Source of the DNA: Phytophthora sp. 'mugwort'
Taxonomy: Eukaryota; Oomycota; Peronosporomycetes; Peronosporales; Peronosporaceae
Reading direction: 5' to 3'
Length of the DNA stretch: 64,000 bases
Assembly: GCA_033558025.1 (NCBI GenBank)
Contig: JAUCEF010000001.1
Coordinates: 3,472,001-3,536,000, forward strand
How positions within the stretch are numbered: position 1 is the stretch's first letter; the number at the start of each line of letters is the position of its first letter. Made by a program: the position numbers and the translations under genes. Shown piece by piece: positions 30,965-40,470 of the stretch. A model generated the notes under the pieces. That model had not been told where the DNA came from. It ran no database searches and worked only from the letters and a program-made list of their open reading frames with translations.

Positions 30965-32734
30965 TTAGCAATTGTCATGAATGTAAACGTTAGACGTACC
31001 AAAGTGCAAAACACGAAATGCGAGCGTCATCGTCACCCATACGAGCAACTTGCTCTGAATCAACTCAGTCTGAGTCTCCAGCACGAATGCCAAGTGGTAG
31101 ACTGCATTCATCCCTAAGTTACGGTAGATCAGTGCTGCGAGGATAACAAGTGTAACGAGCTCCACGATACAGACTGCTAAAATCGAGTCAACCACGTCGC
31201 CAATCGTCTCGGTGGTGACACCGACGAGTTCCGCATGATATTTGGCACTCTGGAAATGTATCATCACGTACATGAATATGCCGTAGAAAAATGGTACAAA
31301 AGCACCGAGATATGCGCTGAGTAAGAGGCATTCTGCTGTGAATAAAACTTCTAGCGCCTCTCTAAGGACCCCCGGGTGCTCGGTTACAACCATTTGAGGA
31401 CCTGATTGCCGATATGCAGCATCACTATGTACCATCACAGTTGAATTTTGCTCGCGCCGATCTGTCCATGTAACCCCTTTACTTATTTTAAGTCGGTTTT
31501 CAAACACAACCTCCTTGTCAACCTTTAATTGTTTGTCAGGAGCAGTGTAGCGTCTGCGTCCTTGAGAATTTCTAGTACGTGAAATGATCTCTAATCGGTT
31601 AAGTAATTCTCGAGACTCAACCGAAATGCTGTGCAGCAGACAAGAGCGAATTCGTATCCTCTGTCGGTTTTGTCTTTGGAATTTGTCTCCACCTCGACAC
31701 AGTTCATTAGCAGCACTCAATAAGTTTACTTTCTTTCCTGCTTTTCCCACAACTTCATTCAATCTTGGCAAAATACTTTTCGTTCGTCGGTGTAAACGGA
31801 ATAATACAGCAGCCGATTGCACAAAGTCAATCAGTACGAGAATCACAATGGCCGAGTTCGACGTCGCGCTTTTCATAATTGTGGCCGTGTACAGCGCGTT
31901 AAAAAAATCCACAGTAAAGATAACGGCTTCCGGCATCATGTCCTCCATGTGAGTCACACAGTGCAGTGCGAGATTCTTCACAATCCATTTAATGACAGGA
32001 AGTAGCAGGAGCACTGGAAGTTGGTAACTCGTATCACTTATAGCATGAAATAGAGCCTGGTAAGCTGGGTAGATTACGACCATAAATTGCTGAGCAGCGA
32101 TAAAGCTGCCAAAGCGAAATACTTGCTCTCGATGTTTCAGCACCTCACGAATGACTGGCATGCCTACGACCATGCAGATTGACCCCAGGGATACAACATA
32201 GAAAGCTGGTACCAGTGTGATAATTGTGAACGGAATGGGAAACCAAATTATCGCTGCAAAGGTCACTGCTACAACCATTTGAACGACAACCACACAACTA
32301 ATCAAAACTAATAGCTGACCACGAGATATAGTAAACCCTTGAAGGAGATACTTGGCCTGTACTATGACAGTATACAGCACGGCACCAATAACGATCGCCG
32401 CTCGAACCCAAAAACCGTAATTTTCTTTCCATCCGAGACGAGGGTCTTGAAGAGGAACTGCTTCTTGGGATATAATAAAGATTTTTGAAGGTAGAAATGA
32501 TGCTACACATACCAAGATGGCATGTAGCAGGGAATGGTTTCGTGTATATTCATCCAGAGCCACAAGTCGCTCGACCGAGTATTTTCCGCCTCGATAGCTC
32601 ATGTGCATTGCTGCCCAGCCCCGTGAGATTTTAATTATCCATAGCTGGAGATACGAACAGCGTGAACGAGGTGGCGTCCTGGTGGGAATTATCGGGATGT
32701 CCGACGGCGCCGGATAAATCATTTTGAAGGTCAT
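30965..32734 (-). CDS. Oomycete orphan polytopic membrane protein
   Basis: Single long frame, 589 aa. About nine or ten hydrophobic segments can be read: LHAILVCVASFLPSKIFI, RAAIVIGAVLYTVIVQA, LLVLISCVVVVQMVVAVTFA, TIITLVPAFYVVSLGSICMV, QFMVVIYPAYQALFHAI, LPVLLLLPVIKWIVKNLAL, IVILVLIDFVQSAAVLF. After a ~150-residue basic hydrophilic loop (~340-455) there are two or three more (LLLSAYLGAFVPFFYGIFM, VCIVELVTLVILAALIY). The C-terminus reads LVWVTMTLAFRVLHFG. No transporter or enzyme motif is visible. I recall a repeated family of such transmembrane proteins in Phytophthora but cannot name a function. The start may be an internal Met (MHMSYRGG, ~43). It is intact and lies beside the sulfatase cluster. 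Confidence 0.7.
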   Translation of the reverse strand: MTFKMIYPAPSDIPIIPTRTPPRSRCSYLQLWIIKISRGWAAMHMSYRGGKYSVERLVALDEYTRNHSLLHAILVCVASFLPSKIFIISQEAVPLQDPRLGWKENYGFWVRAAIVIGAVLYTVIVQAKYLLQGFTISRGQLLVLISCVVVVQMVVAVTFAAIIWFPIPFTIITLVPAFYVVSLGSICMVVGMPVIREVLKHREQVFRFGSFIAAQQFMVVIYPAYQALFHAISDTSYQLPVLLLLPVIKWIVKNLALHCVTHMEDMMPEAVIFTVDFFNALYTATIMKSATSNSAIVILVLIDFVQSAAVLFRLHRRTKSILPRLNEVVGKAGKKVNLLSAANELCRGGDKFQRQNRQRIRIRSCLLHSISVESRELLNRLEIISRTRNSQGRRRYTAPDKQLKVDKEVVFENRLKISKGVTWTDRREQNSTVMVHSDAAYRQSGPQMVVTEHPGVLREALEVLFTAECLLLSAYLGAFVPFFYGIFMYVMIHFQSAKYHAELVGVTTETIGDVVDSILAVCIVELVTLVILAALIYRNLGMNAVYHLAFVLETQTELIQSKLLVWVTMTLAFRVLHFGTSNVYIHDNC

Positions 32735-32900
32735 CGAAGGCGGCGATTAGACAATGAGAAGGAGCTTGAATTAACCTCGCAAAAGCTGGCAAATGTATTT
32801 TTGAACCCCAATTAGACAACCTGGTTTTATGGCAGCTAAACCTATACAACACATAATTGTATTTTAAATTATGTGTTGTCCACCGTTCCATCATTCTCTA
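32735..32900. other. Short spacer between membrane protein and sulfatase A
   Basis: Promoter side of the membrane-protein gene and 3' side of sulfatase A. A small palindrome-like stretch, cataatt...aattatg, lies at about 32850-32875. Confidence 0.35.
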
Positions 32901-35507
32901 TCAGCATTCTGCAGCAAGCAGACACTTGCCTTCCCAGCGCTTCGTGTAGTAATAATTGACTTGACGTCCCTTGCTGCGCCATTTCATCCACTCTGCTTTC
33001 TCCTTGGATGATAATTCTGGTAAAAGATCCGTCTTCATGTCGTGGTCCGTGTCGGCATTGTGCAGTAATATCGAGTCCGTCACCTTGTCGTACCGCAGTC
33101 GCTCATGGCCACGCACAACCGACATTTTGCGTGTTGGGTTGTTACTATACACGACCCGCTCTCCGAATTTGATCCTGCGCTTGAGTGACCGACCCATGCC
33201 GTCTTGTTCAAAGCCGCCCTCCGGGACTCCAGTGATATCCGCCAATGTATTGAGAATATCGTACTGCTCCGTCGCGTCGTCCATAATCATCCCCACCGCG
33301 TCACCCAGTCGTCCTTCAGCGACAATCGCTCCAGCCACTCGCGTAGCAGACACGTCACGATCTTCAGGCACGTCATTGCCAAACTCTGGGCCTTGGCCGT
33401 GATCCCCAGAGATCACGACGATCGTGTCATTAAGGATCCCAGCTTCAGCCATTCGATCCATAAACTTTCCGAATTCCATGTCCGTGAAATATCGGATTTC
33501 GAGATAATTTTTGATGTTGTCTGCATACTTTTGCCCCTGGTACAAAGCCGAAAAATCGGGTTTCTTGGCTTCGGCGTACCATTTTGGACGCTGTCTAAAG
33601 TCAACATGACTTGAGATCGTGTAGTGTGTGAGAAATAACGGTTTTTTCGCTTCTCCATTTGCCACTCTGTTCTTCTGCGCGTCCGTCTTGTTGACTAGGA
33701 GGTCTCCGAGTAACTGGAAGCTCAAATCATCGTGCACGCCCCAGTTGAGTCCTCGATGTTCCGGGCCATCCCATTCCCCGTGGCTAATTCCCAAGTCACT
33801 TTCAGCCAATTTTTTCATTTCATTTCGACTCCAGACGGTATCGAAACCGTGTGCAGGGAGGAACGAGTCCCAGTTATCGTAGTCTGTCAAGCATCCGGTC
33901 GTGAAGAAGGTTTCATAGCCCTTGGCCGTGAAGAGTTGAGGTAAACCCGAGAGTTTGGTGTTCTGCTGGCCTCCAGTCATGCCGGACTTGGTCACACTGT
34001 CGTACGGTAGCTGTCCGAATAACAAACTTTCGACAGACCGAGATGTGCGCCAACTCGACCAGAAATTCCGTAGTGCGATGCCCCGTTTGGCCCATTTGTC
34101 AAAATTGGGCGTGATCGTAATGTTGCTGCCCTTGAAGAGGTCGGATGGGTCTTTTTCTCCGACAAGGTAATGCGAGTCATGGTATCGAAAAGACTCGACC
34201 ACGATGAGCAAAACATTCGGTGGGTTTGTTATCGTGACATTCACGTTAAAGGCAACATTTCCGTGAAATCCTGTCGTGCGGCGGAAAAGGGTTCCATTAT
34301 TTCCGAATGGTTGGTACTCTTCAGCTGGATCGATGAAAGATTCGATCCACGACTGGGTGCTCTCTACCGCAGCAGAGCTGGAGCCATCAGTCGGTTCCAA
34401 TGCGTGCTTGAGTAGCTGGTTCAGCGTCGTATTTAGAGCCAAATAGGCAACGACCGGCTGGCTAGTTCGACTCAAGGCCACCACGAACAGGGGCAGAACG
34501 ACAAAGCCGACGAGTACCGCGACGCTTCGCTCACAACACTTGTACATTCTACCCGAGCCTTGACCTGTCACGGTACCGTGCTCGGTATCGAAGCCGACGT
34601 CCGAATCATCAATTGATTTGATCGCCTTAGTCTCGGATTCTTCGTTGATTACCAACACAGACGCTTTTTCGTCATGTTCGGTTAGATTATCGAGATCTTC
34701 ATCATTAGGAAAGGTATCCCAATGCTCGTGAAAAGTCGTTTTCACTATGTTGTAAGCAGTGGGTGCGCGAGAGTTCATACAAGGCAACGGAAGTTGTGTT
34801 GGATCCCAAGATGAGAGATCTGTCGATGGAAATCTGGTACGTACGATGGCGAAAAAGGTTGCCACAGTTACTAGCGCCGCCACGTTCAACTCCACGTCTG
34901 TTATCTGTGAAGTGGATACCGCTACTGCATCTGCGTGATCTTTTTCCTCAATAGCCATCGTGACGAGATCAAAGGTAAAGCGGACATCGCGCAGACGAAC
35001 GGTTACCACGTCAGCGACAAAAGGGATCGTCACCGCCAGGAAGAGCAACCACGAGGTCATAAACAACACAACTTTGGCCGTAAATCCACCGTGTCTTGGG
35101 CCGCACAAGTACGAGAAGAAATGGTTGATACGAGACTTTAGAAACGTATCCAAGAGCCATAGCGTGCCTGCGAAATATGTCGCACAGACAAAGTCTTCCA
35201 AGATTCCAAGCATTAAAGCTCCGATCACCACCGCAGCAGTCCCCTCCTCACTTGTAGCGTACATTTTGAGGAGTGCATCGAGGGCTATACCTCGATAGAC
35301 GGAGAAGAGAGGGAGTACGACAGCGTAAACAAAGGCCCACCCGAGCCAAGGCCGATCAAAGTTTGGCATCATGTTGAGCTGCTTCACCCACTGCAGAATT
35401 GACGAAGACTTCGACACTGAATGACTCGTGAGACGTGGGTATTCCAGACCCGATAGTCGGGAGACGGCTTGGTGTTTGCTGTTCGTGAACGTGTCGTCAC
35501 TCATCAT
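32901..35507 (-). CDS. LTA-synthase-like membrane sulfatase A
   Basis: Single exon, 868 aa. Five membrane segments lie in the first ~360 residues: WLGWAFVYAVVLPLFSVY, a second at ~95-125, FMTSWLLFLAVTIPFVADV, NVAALVTVATFFAIV, and VAVLVGFVVLPLFVVAL. They flank an acidic cytosolic loop. The extracellular alkaline-phosphatase/sulfatase domain starts PPNVLLIVVESFRYHDSHYL. It has WRTSRSVESLL (candidate nucleophile Thr), TISSHVDF and VVISGDHGQGPEFGND. These correspond to the Glu/Thr/Asp-His metal site and the substrate His of bacterial LtaS. The conserved tail is YYTKRWEGKCLLAAEC. LtaS transfers phosphoglycerol; the eukaryotic substrate here is unknown. It is intact and one of four paralogues in the window. 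Confidence 0.85.
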   Translation of the reverse strand: MMSDDTFTNSKHQAVSRLSGLEYPRLTSHSVSKSSSILQWVKQLNMMPNFDRPWLGWAFVYAVVLPLFSVYRGIALDALLKMYATSEEGTAAVVIGALMLGILEDFVCATYFAGTLWLLDTFLKSRINHFFSYLCGPRHGGFTAKVVLFMTSWLLFLAVTIPFVADVVTVRLRDVRFTFDLVTMAIEEKDHADAVAVSTSQITDVELNVAALVTVATFFAIVRTRFPSTDLSSWDPTQLPLPCMNSRAPTAYNIVKTTFHEHWDTFPNDEDLDNLTEHDEKASVLVINEESETKAIKSIDDSDVGFDTEHGTVTGQGSGRMYKCCERSVAVLVGFVVLPLFVVALSRTSQPVVAYLALNTTLNQLLKHALEPTDGSSSAAVESTQSWIESFIDPAEEYQPFGNNGTLFRRTTGFHGNVAFNVNVTITNPPNVLLIVVESFRYHDSHYLVGEKDPSDLFKGSNITITPNFDKWAKRGIALRNFWSSWRTSRSVESLLFGQLPYDSVTKSGMTGGQQNTKLSGLPQLFTAKGYETFFTTGCLTDYDNWDSFLPAHGFDTVWSRNEMKKLAESDLGISHGEWDGPEHRGLNWGVHDDLSFQLLGDLLVNKTDAQKNRVANGEAKKPLFLTHYTISSHVDFRQRPKWYAEAKKPDFSALYQGQKYADNIKNYLEIRYFTDMEFGKFMDRMAEAGILNDTIVVISGDHGQGPEFGNDVPEDRDVSATRVAGAIVAEGRLGDAVGMIMDDATEQYDILNTLADITGVPEGGFEQDGMGRSLKRRIKFGERVVYSNNPTRKMSVVRGHERLRYDKVTDSILLHNADTDHDMKTDLLPELSSKEKAEWMKWRSKGRQVNYYYTKRWEGKCLLAAEC

Positions 35508-36714
35508 CCTAACTCGCTTAGTTGGTGATGGATAGCCTGGGTGGCTCGGTTGATTTTCAACTGGAAAAGGGTCAAGCTGCCTTCACAGAACTTGCAAGTG
35601 GCAGGAAGGTCTGAAAATGAGAAGTGCAACGATATGGTTGTCGGGGTCCAACGGATCGATGTAGAGACGGATCGACTGAAAATGGTGTATCCTCAAGTGT
35701 CAAAATTTGGGCACTGTCAGGCCACCTCTAAACAGCTATTAGGACCAGATTTAGCTCTCCATCCTCAATTTCTGGCAGCGAACGAACAAATGTATACCAA
35801 TATTTCCAAACGTCAGCGAAGCGGAGTGAGAGTGGGTACACGTTGTGGTAATCAACAGAGCCTGTTTATCCCATCTCGGGACCTACAATGGTAAAACCAT
35901 CGTGCTTGTAAGAAATCTGGTGGGATCTACAACTGCATGGCTTTCTCATTTTATCTGTTTTATCTGGCTTGCTTGCTACAGAACCCTCCCCCCTTCGTAT
36001 GATTAAACAACTCAAAGCAATATTTCGCTACTAATCCAGTTCCCAATCCCAAACCTGCTGTGGCGCAGCAGCCATGATTTGCACGGTACGTTGGTCTCTT
36101 TGTTGACTTTAGTTAATCCTTGTTTTATTTCTAGCAAGAAAAAAAGCTGTCAGGTGATATTAGGTCGCTCATAATTTATCGCAACTGACCTGTTGTTATT
36201 GCTAAGAATGAAGCCATCTTAGTAATGAACAAAAAGTCAGTTTACGACCTCAACAGAATGCGAAACGTAAGTAAAGGGACACGGCGCGCCAGACTCAGCT
36301 AAAAAAAGTTAGTCCATTCTAAGTTTCCAACACATGACGCGATCGAGCAAATTCATGTCAAAGCTCCGATATATTTTCGATTCTATAATGCAGTTGAAGT
36401 CTAAACGCACGCGACTACACGACAGTAAATGGAATTTACACTTCACCAATTGTTGTACTTCGAACGTAAGTAACACTAAGTAACACTTCTTCTATGAGGT
36501 TTCTTACAGCAGGCAAGTTTGGCTTCCGATGATTCGTCAGCGTTGAGCGTTGGTATTGTACCCACAATGTCATGGCCAGGTGATCTACAACATCTATACC
36601 CACAATGGTTGCATCCTTTCTGTGACGTCGTGATCCAAGTGTGTTACCACCACACAACACGACATCTCCGTCTATAAAAAATAAAAAAACTATCTGCAAC
36701 TCCATTTCGTCATT
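35508..36714. other. Intergenic between sulfatase A and the Tat-like gene
   Basis: Contains the sulfatase A promoter. A 117-codon forward frame (35541-35894) and an 89-codon minus frame (36436-36705) show no family resemblance. The second ends just 9 bases short of the Tat-like stop and may be 3' UTR. I see no RNA gene or repeat. Confidence 0.35.
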
Positions 36715-37323
36715 TCAACTCATTTTCTCCGACTCCTTCTTGTGCTCCAGTAGCAAGCTGTCCATGATGCTGGCAGACACATAGTCGGCGCCTCCTTCCT
36801 GACTCTCCACCTTCGGTGCAAACTTGCCGTGCTCCGCGAGCTTGAGCTCGGCCATGGCCAGACTCGCCTCGGCGTTGCGCCTCACTCCGTCCTGCATCTC
36901 GTATGCAGCGATGGACGCTAAGGATATGCTTGAGCGTCCTCCTACTGGTGAGGTGGACGCTTGTGTCACTGGTATACTTCCTGATAAACCTGCAGCCGCC
37001 GAGTGGTTCTCTGTACCAGTCGGAGCGGTACGCGGTCCCGCCGCGTCGCTCATGGGCTGTAGAGGGCGACGCATGCTCCCGACGCTCGTGAGCTCCGAGC
37101 GGATCTCGTTGAGCTCTTCGATGCCGCGCTGGAACTCGCGCTGCAGCTTGACCAGGTCGTTGTCCTTAGTGGCGTCAAAGAACTCCTTCTTCGCGCGGAT
37201 GATGGCACCCACACTGCGCCCGCTGTACAGACCCACGAAGCGTCCGATCTTGGGCAACTCCCGCCTGCCGAGCAGGAAGCTCGCCGCCGTCACCGTCACG
37301 AACACCGTTCCCCAATGCACCAT
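36715..37323 (-). CDS. TatA/TatB-like twin-arginine translocase subunit, probably mitochondrial
   Basis: Preferred start ATG 37323 gives 202 aa; an upstream in-frame ATG at 37401 would add 26 residues. The N-terminus is one short membrane helix, WGTVFVTVTAASFLLGRREL, immediately followed by PKIGRFVGLYSGRSVGAIIR. This is the TatA/B layout: short TM, hinge with G-x2-x-LP, amphipathic helix. Next comes a charged helix (~55-95; LVKLQREFQRGIEELNEIRS) and a Ser/Pro/Ala-rich tail. Oomycete mitochondrial genomes carry a tatC gene (ymf16), so a nuclear TatA/B-like partner is expected. Mitochondrial location is inferred. The gene runs opposite to sulfatase B, with 277 bp between starts. An alternative is an unrelated single-TM coiled-coil protein. 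Confidence 0.65.
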   Translation of the reverse strand: MVHWGTVFVTVTAASFLLGRRELPKIGRFVGLYSGRSVGAIIRAKKEFFDATKDNDLVKLQREFQRGIEELNEIRSELTSVGSMRRPLQPMSDAAGPRTAPTGTENHSAAAGLSGSIPVTQASTSPVGGRSSISLASIAAYEMQDGVRRNAEASLAMAELKLAEHGKFAPKVESQEGGADYVSASIMDSLLLEHKKESEKMS

Positions 37324-37600
37324 CAGCGAAGAATAACTATAATGTGTGGTGAACATCATGTGTACCGAATATATGGTACACGTACATCGATCTAGATACA
37401 ATCTGACTCGATCCTGGAATGGCTACATCAAGACGTTACCTGGATAGAAATAGATCCGCGTCTGGCTGGAAACCGTCCTGCCATGGCAGCCGCTGCTATC
37501 CAGCGCATTTCCTTCGCTCCGCCTCGTCCTGCTGCTCGAGCGGACATACTCAACTCGTCGAGCGCTTGATTCGTCGACGATTCTGCTCGAGCGAGCTTCT
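37324..37600. promoter_or_regulatory. Divergent promoter region of Tat-like gene and sulfatase B
   Basis: About 277 bp separates the two starts. It contains no recognised motif beyond a stretch of palindromic tcgagcg/cgctcga near 37535-37595. Short frames here are shadows. Confidence 0.3.
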
Positions 37601-40282
37601 GTGACGTCTGCAATGGTGTCGCCTACGTCGGCTGCGCTGAGTGTTGAAGCTTCAGTGCGGGGGGACAAGTCCTCTGTTATGGACATGAGAGACGAGCTGA
37701 AGCCTCGACGCTGGTTCAAGCCTCGCGAACTGCTGCTGAGGGTGCAGTACTCGACCTTTTGGTCGCATGGGTGGCTCGGTTGGGTCTTCGTCTACGTCAC
37801 AGTGCTGCTCTTCTTCTTCCTCGACCGCTGTATTGGCCTGTCGGCGCTGATCGAAATGTACGGTACTGACAAGGACCGCACAGCAGGAGTCCAGCTTGGC
37901 TCGCTGGGTCTCGGGATGCTGCAAGACTGGATCTGCGCCACGTACCTCGTCGCTGTACTGTGGTTCCTCGACTTCCTCTTGAGCCAACTGCTCGGCGCTT
38001 CGAATGACGGTATGTCAGTCCAGACCTTCATCAAATGGAAACGTCAGCGAATGTTTCGCCGTGGAGTGACCTTCTTGACGTCGTGGCTGCTGTTTGTGGC
38101 CATGGCAACTCCGTTCGCGGCGGATATCATGCTGGTTCGAATACGCAGCATGCGCTTCACGTTCGAGATCGTGTCGATGGCCATTGCTGAGAGCGATATG
38201 GTCAGCAGTGTTGCCATCTCAGACTCAGAGTTCAACGAAGCCTACGTCACGTGGACGGTGCTGGCTCTTGTTGCCACGTTCTTCGCTGCTGTACGCACAT
38301 GGACGTCGTGGGCTGATCTCATGCGGTGGAATCCGACGGATGCTTTGCTGCGTCTTGTCACGAGAATCCCCGTCCGGTCGAAGAAAGACGACGACGAGCT
38401 CTGGACTCCGAAGAAGGAGCTGGAGCACGACGACGCGTCGTCATCCTCGAATGACAGCTACGACGACATCAATGAATCGTTGCTAGAGAACGGCAAGGTC
38501 ATTCAACACGTTGGGACAGTCACACCCAAGCGCCTGGAACACACATTCAACATGAGTCATTCATCATCAGCAAGTGACACCAGCGACAAAAGCTCGCTAT
38601 GTGAACGTATGGTCCTTTGGCTTCGATATTTTGACTGGCTGCGACTGGGAGTCGAGATTCTAGTGGCTCTAATAGCTCTCGTGCTCCTGCCTGTTACAAT
38701 CTTAGCGATCAGTCAAGGATCGTCGCCGCTTATCGCGAACGTAGCGATGGACACGACCATCAATGAGCTCTTTACGCGAGCGTTAAAGATCACGGAGATC
38801 GGATTCATCCCATTGGTCGCGGATGGCACTATCGCGAGAGCCTCGGCGTACATTCATACTACCGAGAACTACTCACTCTCTGCTAGTGATTCCCTCTACC
38901 GTCTCACCACTGGCTTCAATGGAGATTTGGCATTCAACGTGAGTGTGAACGACAGTAACCCCCCAAATGTCGTCATCATCGCTGTCGAATCTTTCCGTTT
39001 CCATGATTCGCACTATTTGGTCGGCCCAGAAGATCCGTCCAATCTATTTAAGGGTTGGAATGGCACAATCGTTCCGAATTTTGACAAATGGGCGAAACGT
39101 GGGGTGGCATTTCCCAATCTTTGGTCCAGTTGGAAGACGAGTCGCTCGCTGGCGAGTTTGCTCTACGCGCAGATCCCGTATGACTCGACCCAGATAACCG
39201 ATACGGCGGGTGGTCGGGCCGACGTCGAGCTTGCTGGTATGCCACAACTTTTCAAGAAGAAAGGGTACGATACGTTCTTTACGACTGGAACATTTACGTC
39301 CTATGACGATTGGCACGCGTTCATTTCTTCTCATGGTTTTGATACACTCTGGGACGATGATGAGATGATGGCGTATGGTGAGCGCGACATGGGCATCGCT
39401 TCTAGGGACTGGGTCGGGTCGGCACATCGGAAATTCCTGTGGGGAGTACACGACGACGTGAGCTTCGAGGTCCTGGGAAACTTGCTGCTTAACAAGACGA
39501 AGGAACAAACGGACCGAGTGGCAGCAGGGGAGAGTAAGCGACCTTTGTTCCTCACGCACTATACCATCTCAAGTCATGTCGAGTATGACGCTCGCCCTAA
39601 GTGGTACATCGAGGCGGACAAGCCCGACTTTTCTCCACTCTACGACGGCGAAGAGCGCGCCAGGAACATCAAAAAGTACTTGGAAATGCGGTATTTTACC
39701 GATCTAGAACTTGGGAAGTTTCTGAATCGCATGGAAGCTGCCGGTGTTCTTAATGACACGATCGTTCTTATCGTTGGAGATCATGGTCAGGCCCCGGAAT
39801 TCGGCAATGACACACCCGAAAAACGTGACGTTTCCTGTACACACGTCGCTGGAGCACTCATCGCTGAAGGCCGACTCGGTGACTATGTTGGAGTCAGGAT
39901 TGAAGACGCCGCCGAGCAGTACGATATGCTCAATACTCTGGCTGACATCACAGGGGTCCCAGTGGATGGATTCGTGCAGGATGGAATTGGCCGCTCGCTC
40001 AAGCGAAACGTCACGTTCGGCGAGCGCGTTGTGTACAGCAACAACCCAGCAGTCAAGAACTCGGTCGTTCGGGGTCACGAGCGTCTGCGTTACGACCGTA
40101 GTACGAGCTCTGTGATACTCCACAGCGCCTACACGGACCACGACATGAAGACCGATTTGTTTCCCGTTCTGTCAACAGAGAAGAAAAACCAGTGGCGCGA
40201 CTGGCGCGACAAAGGACGTGAAGTCACCGCTTACTACAAGAAGCGATGGGAGGGCAAGTGTCTGCTGGCTATTTCGTGTTGA
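37601..40282 (+). CDS. LTA-synthase-like membrane sulfatase B
   Basis: Single exon, 893 aa. TM segments are at ~58-80, ~95-128, ~154-180, ~215-232 and ~350-372, with an acidic Ser-rich loop (~255-330) between TM4 and TM5. The catalytic domain (~454-893) shows VVIIAVESF (E463), WKTSRSLASLL (T513), TISSHVEY (H659) and VGDHGQAPEFGND (D727, H728). These line up with Glu255, Thr300, His416 and Asp475/His476 of Staphylococcus LtaS by motif order. The tail KRWEGKCLLAISC is family-specific. An enzyme acting on a surface glycan or lipid head group is inferred. Alternative starts exist at residues 5 and 27. It is the only copy in the cluster on the plus strand. Confidence 0.85.
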   Translation: MTSAMVSPTSAALSVEASVRGDKSSVMDMRDELKPRRWFKPRELLLRVQYSTFWSHGWLGWVFVYVTVLLFFFLDRCIGLSALIEMYGTDKDRTAGVQLGSLGLGMLQDWICATYLVAVLWFLDFLLSQLLGASNDGMSVQTFIKWKRQRMFRRGVTFLTSWLLFVAMATPFAADIMLVRIRSMRFTFEIVSMAIAESDMVSSVAISDSEFNEAYVTWTVLALVATFFAAVRTWTSWADLMRWNPTDALLRLVTRIPVRSKKDDDELWTPKKELEHDDASSSSNDSYDDINESLLENGKVIQHVGTVTPKRLEHTFNMSHSSSASDTSDKSSLCERMVLWLRYFDWLRLGVEILVALIALVLLPVTILAISQGSSPLIANVAMDTTINELFTRALKITEIGFIPLVADGTIARASAYIHTTENYSLSASDSLYRLTTGFNGDLAFNVSVNDSNPPNVVIIAVESFRFHDSHYLVGPEDPSNLFKGWNGTIVPNFDKWAKRGVAFPNLWSSWKTSRSLASLLYAQIPYDSTQITDTAGGRADVELAGMPQLFKKKGYDTFFTTGTFTSYDDWHAFISSHGFDTLWDDDEMMAYGERDMGIASRDWVGSAHRKFLWGVHDDVSFEVLGNLLLNKTKEQTDRVAAGESKRPLFLTHYTISSHVEYDARPKWYIEADKPDFSPLYDGEERARNIKKYLEMRYFTDLELGKFLNRMEAAGVLNDTIVLIVGDHGQAPEFGNDTPEKRDVSCTHVAGALIAEGRLGDYVGVRIEDAAEQYDMLNTLADITGVPVDGFVQDGIGRSLKRNVTFGERVVYSNNPAVKNSVVRGHERLRYDRSTSSVILHSAYTDHDMKTDLFPVLSTEKKNQWRDWRDKGREVTAYYKKRWEGKCLLAISC

Positions 40283-40470
40283 ACCTGTTATCACAGTACA
40301 AAAGCTTAAAAATGGCACGTTGCTTGCCAAATTTCACAATTATGAAAGGTTTTAATGAAACTTTCCAGTGCATTTATACGTTTTTTTTTTGCTGCACCTT
40401 GTTTAAACGGGCTGTATGCTACCCGCTACTGAATACTAGTTGGATATCTTGATGAACCATTAAAGGCTGA
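40283..40470. terminator. Shared 3' region of convergent sulfatases B and C
   Basis: 188 bp between two convergent stop codons. It includes a T10 run at 40381-40390 that could terminate or polyadenylate either transcript. Confidence 0.35.

Noticed and set aside
36436..36705. 89-codon frame just downstream of the Tat-like gene
   Set aside because: No recognisable family and sits where a 3' UTR is expected; too weak to call a gene.
36824..37336. 170-codon plus-strand frame opposite the Tat-like gene
   Set aside because: Antisense shadow; the minus strand shows a recognisable TatA/B pattern and this does not.
39044..39559. 171-codon minus frame inside sulfatase B
   Set aside because: Lies fully inside a conserved catalytic domain on the other strand; no motif.
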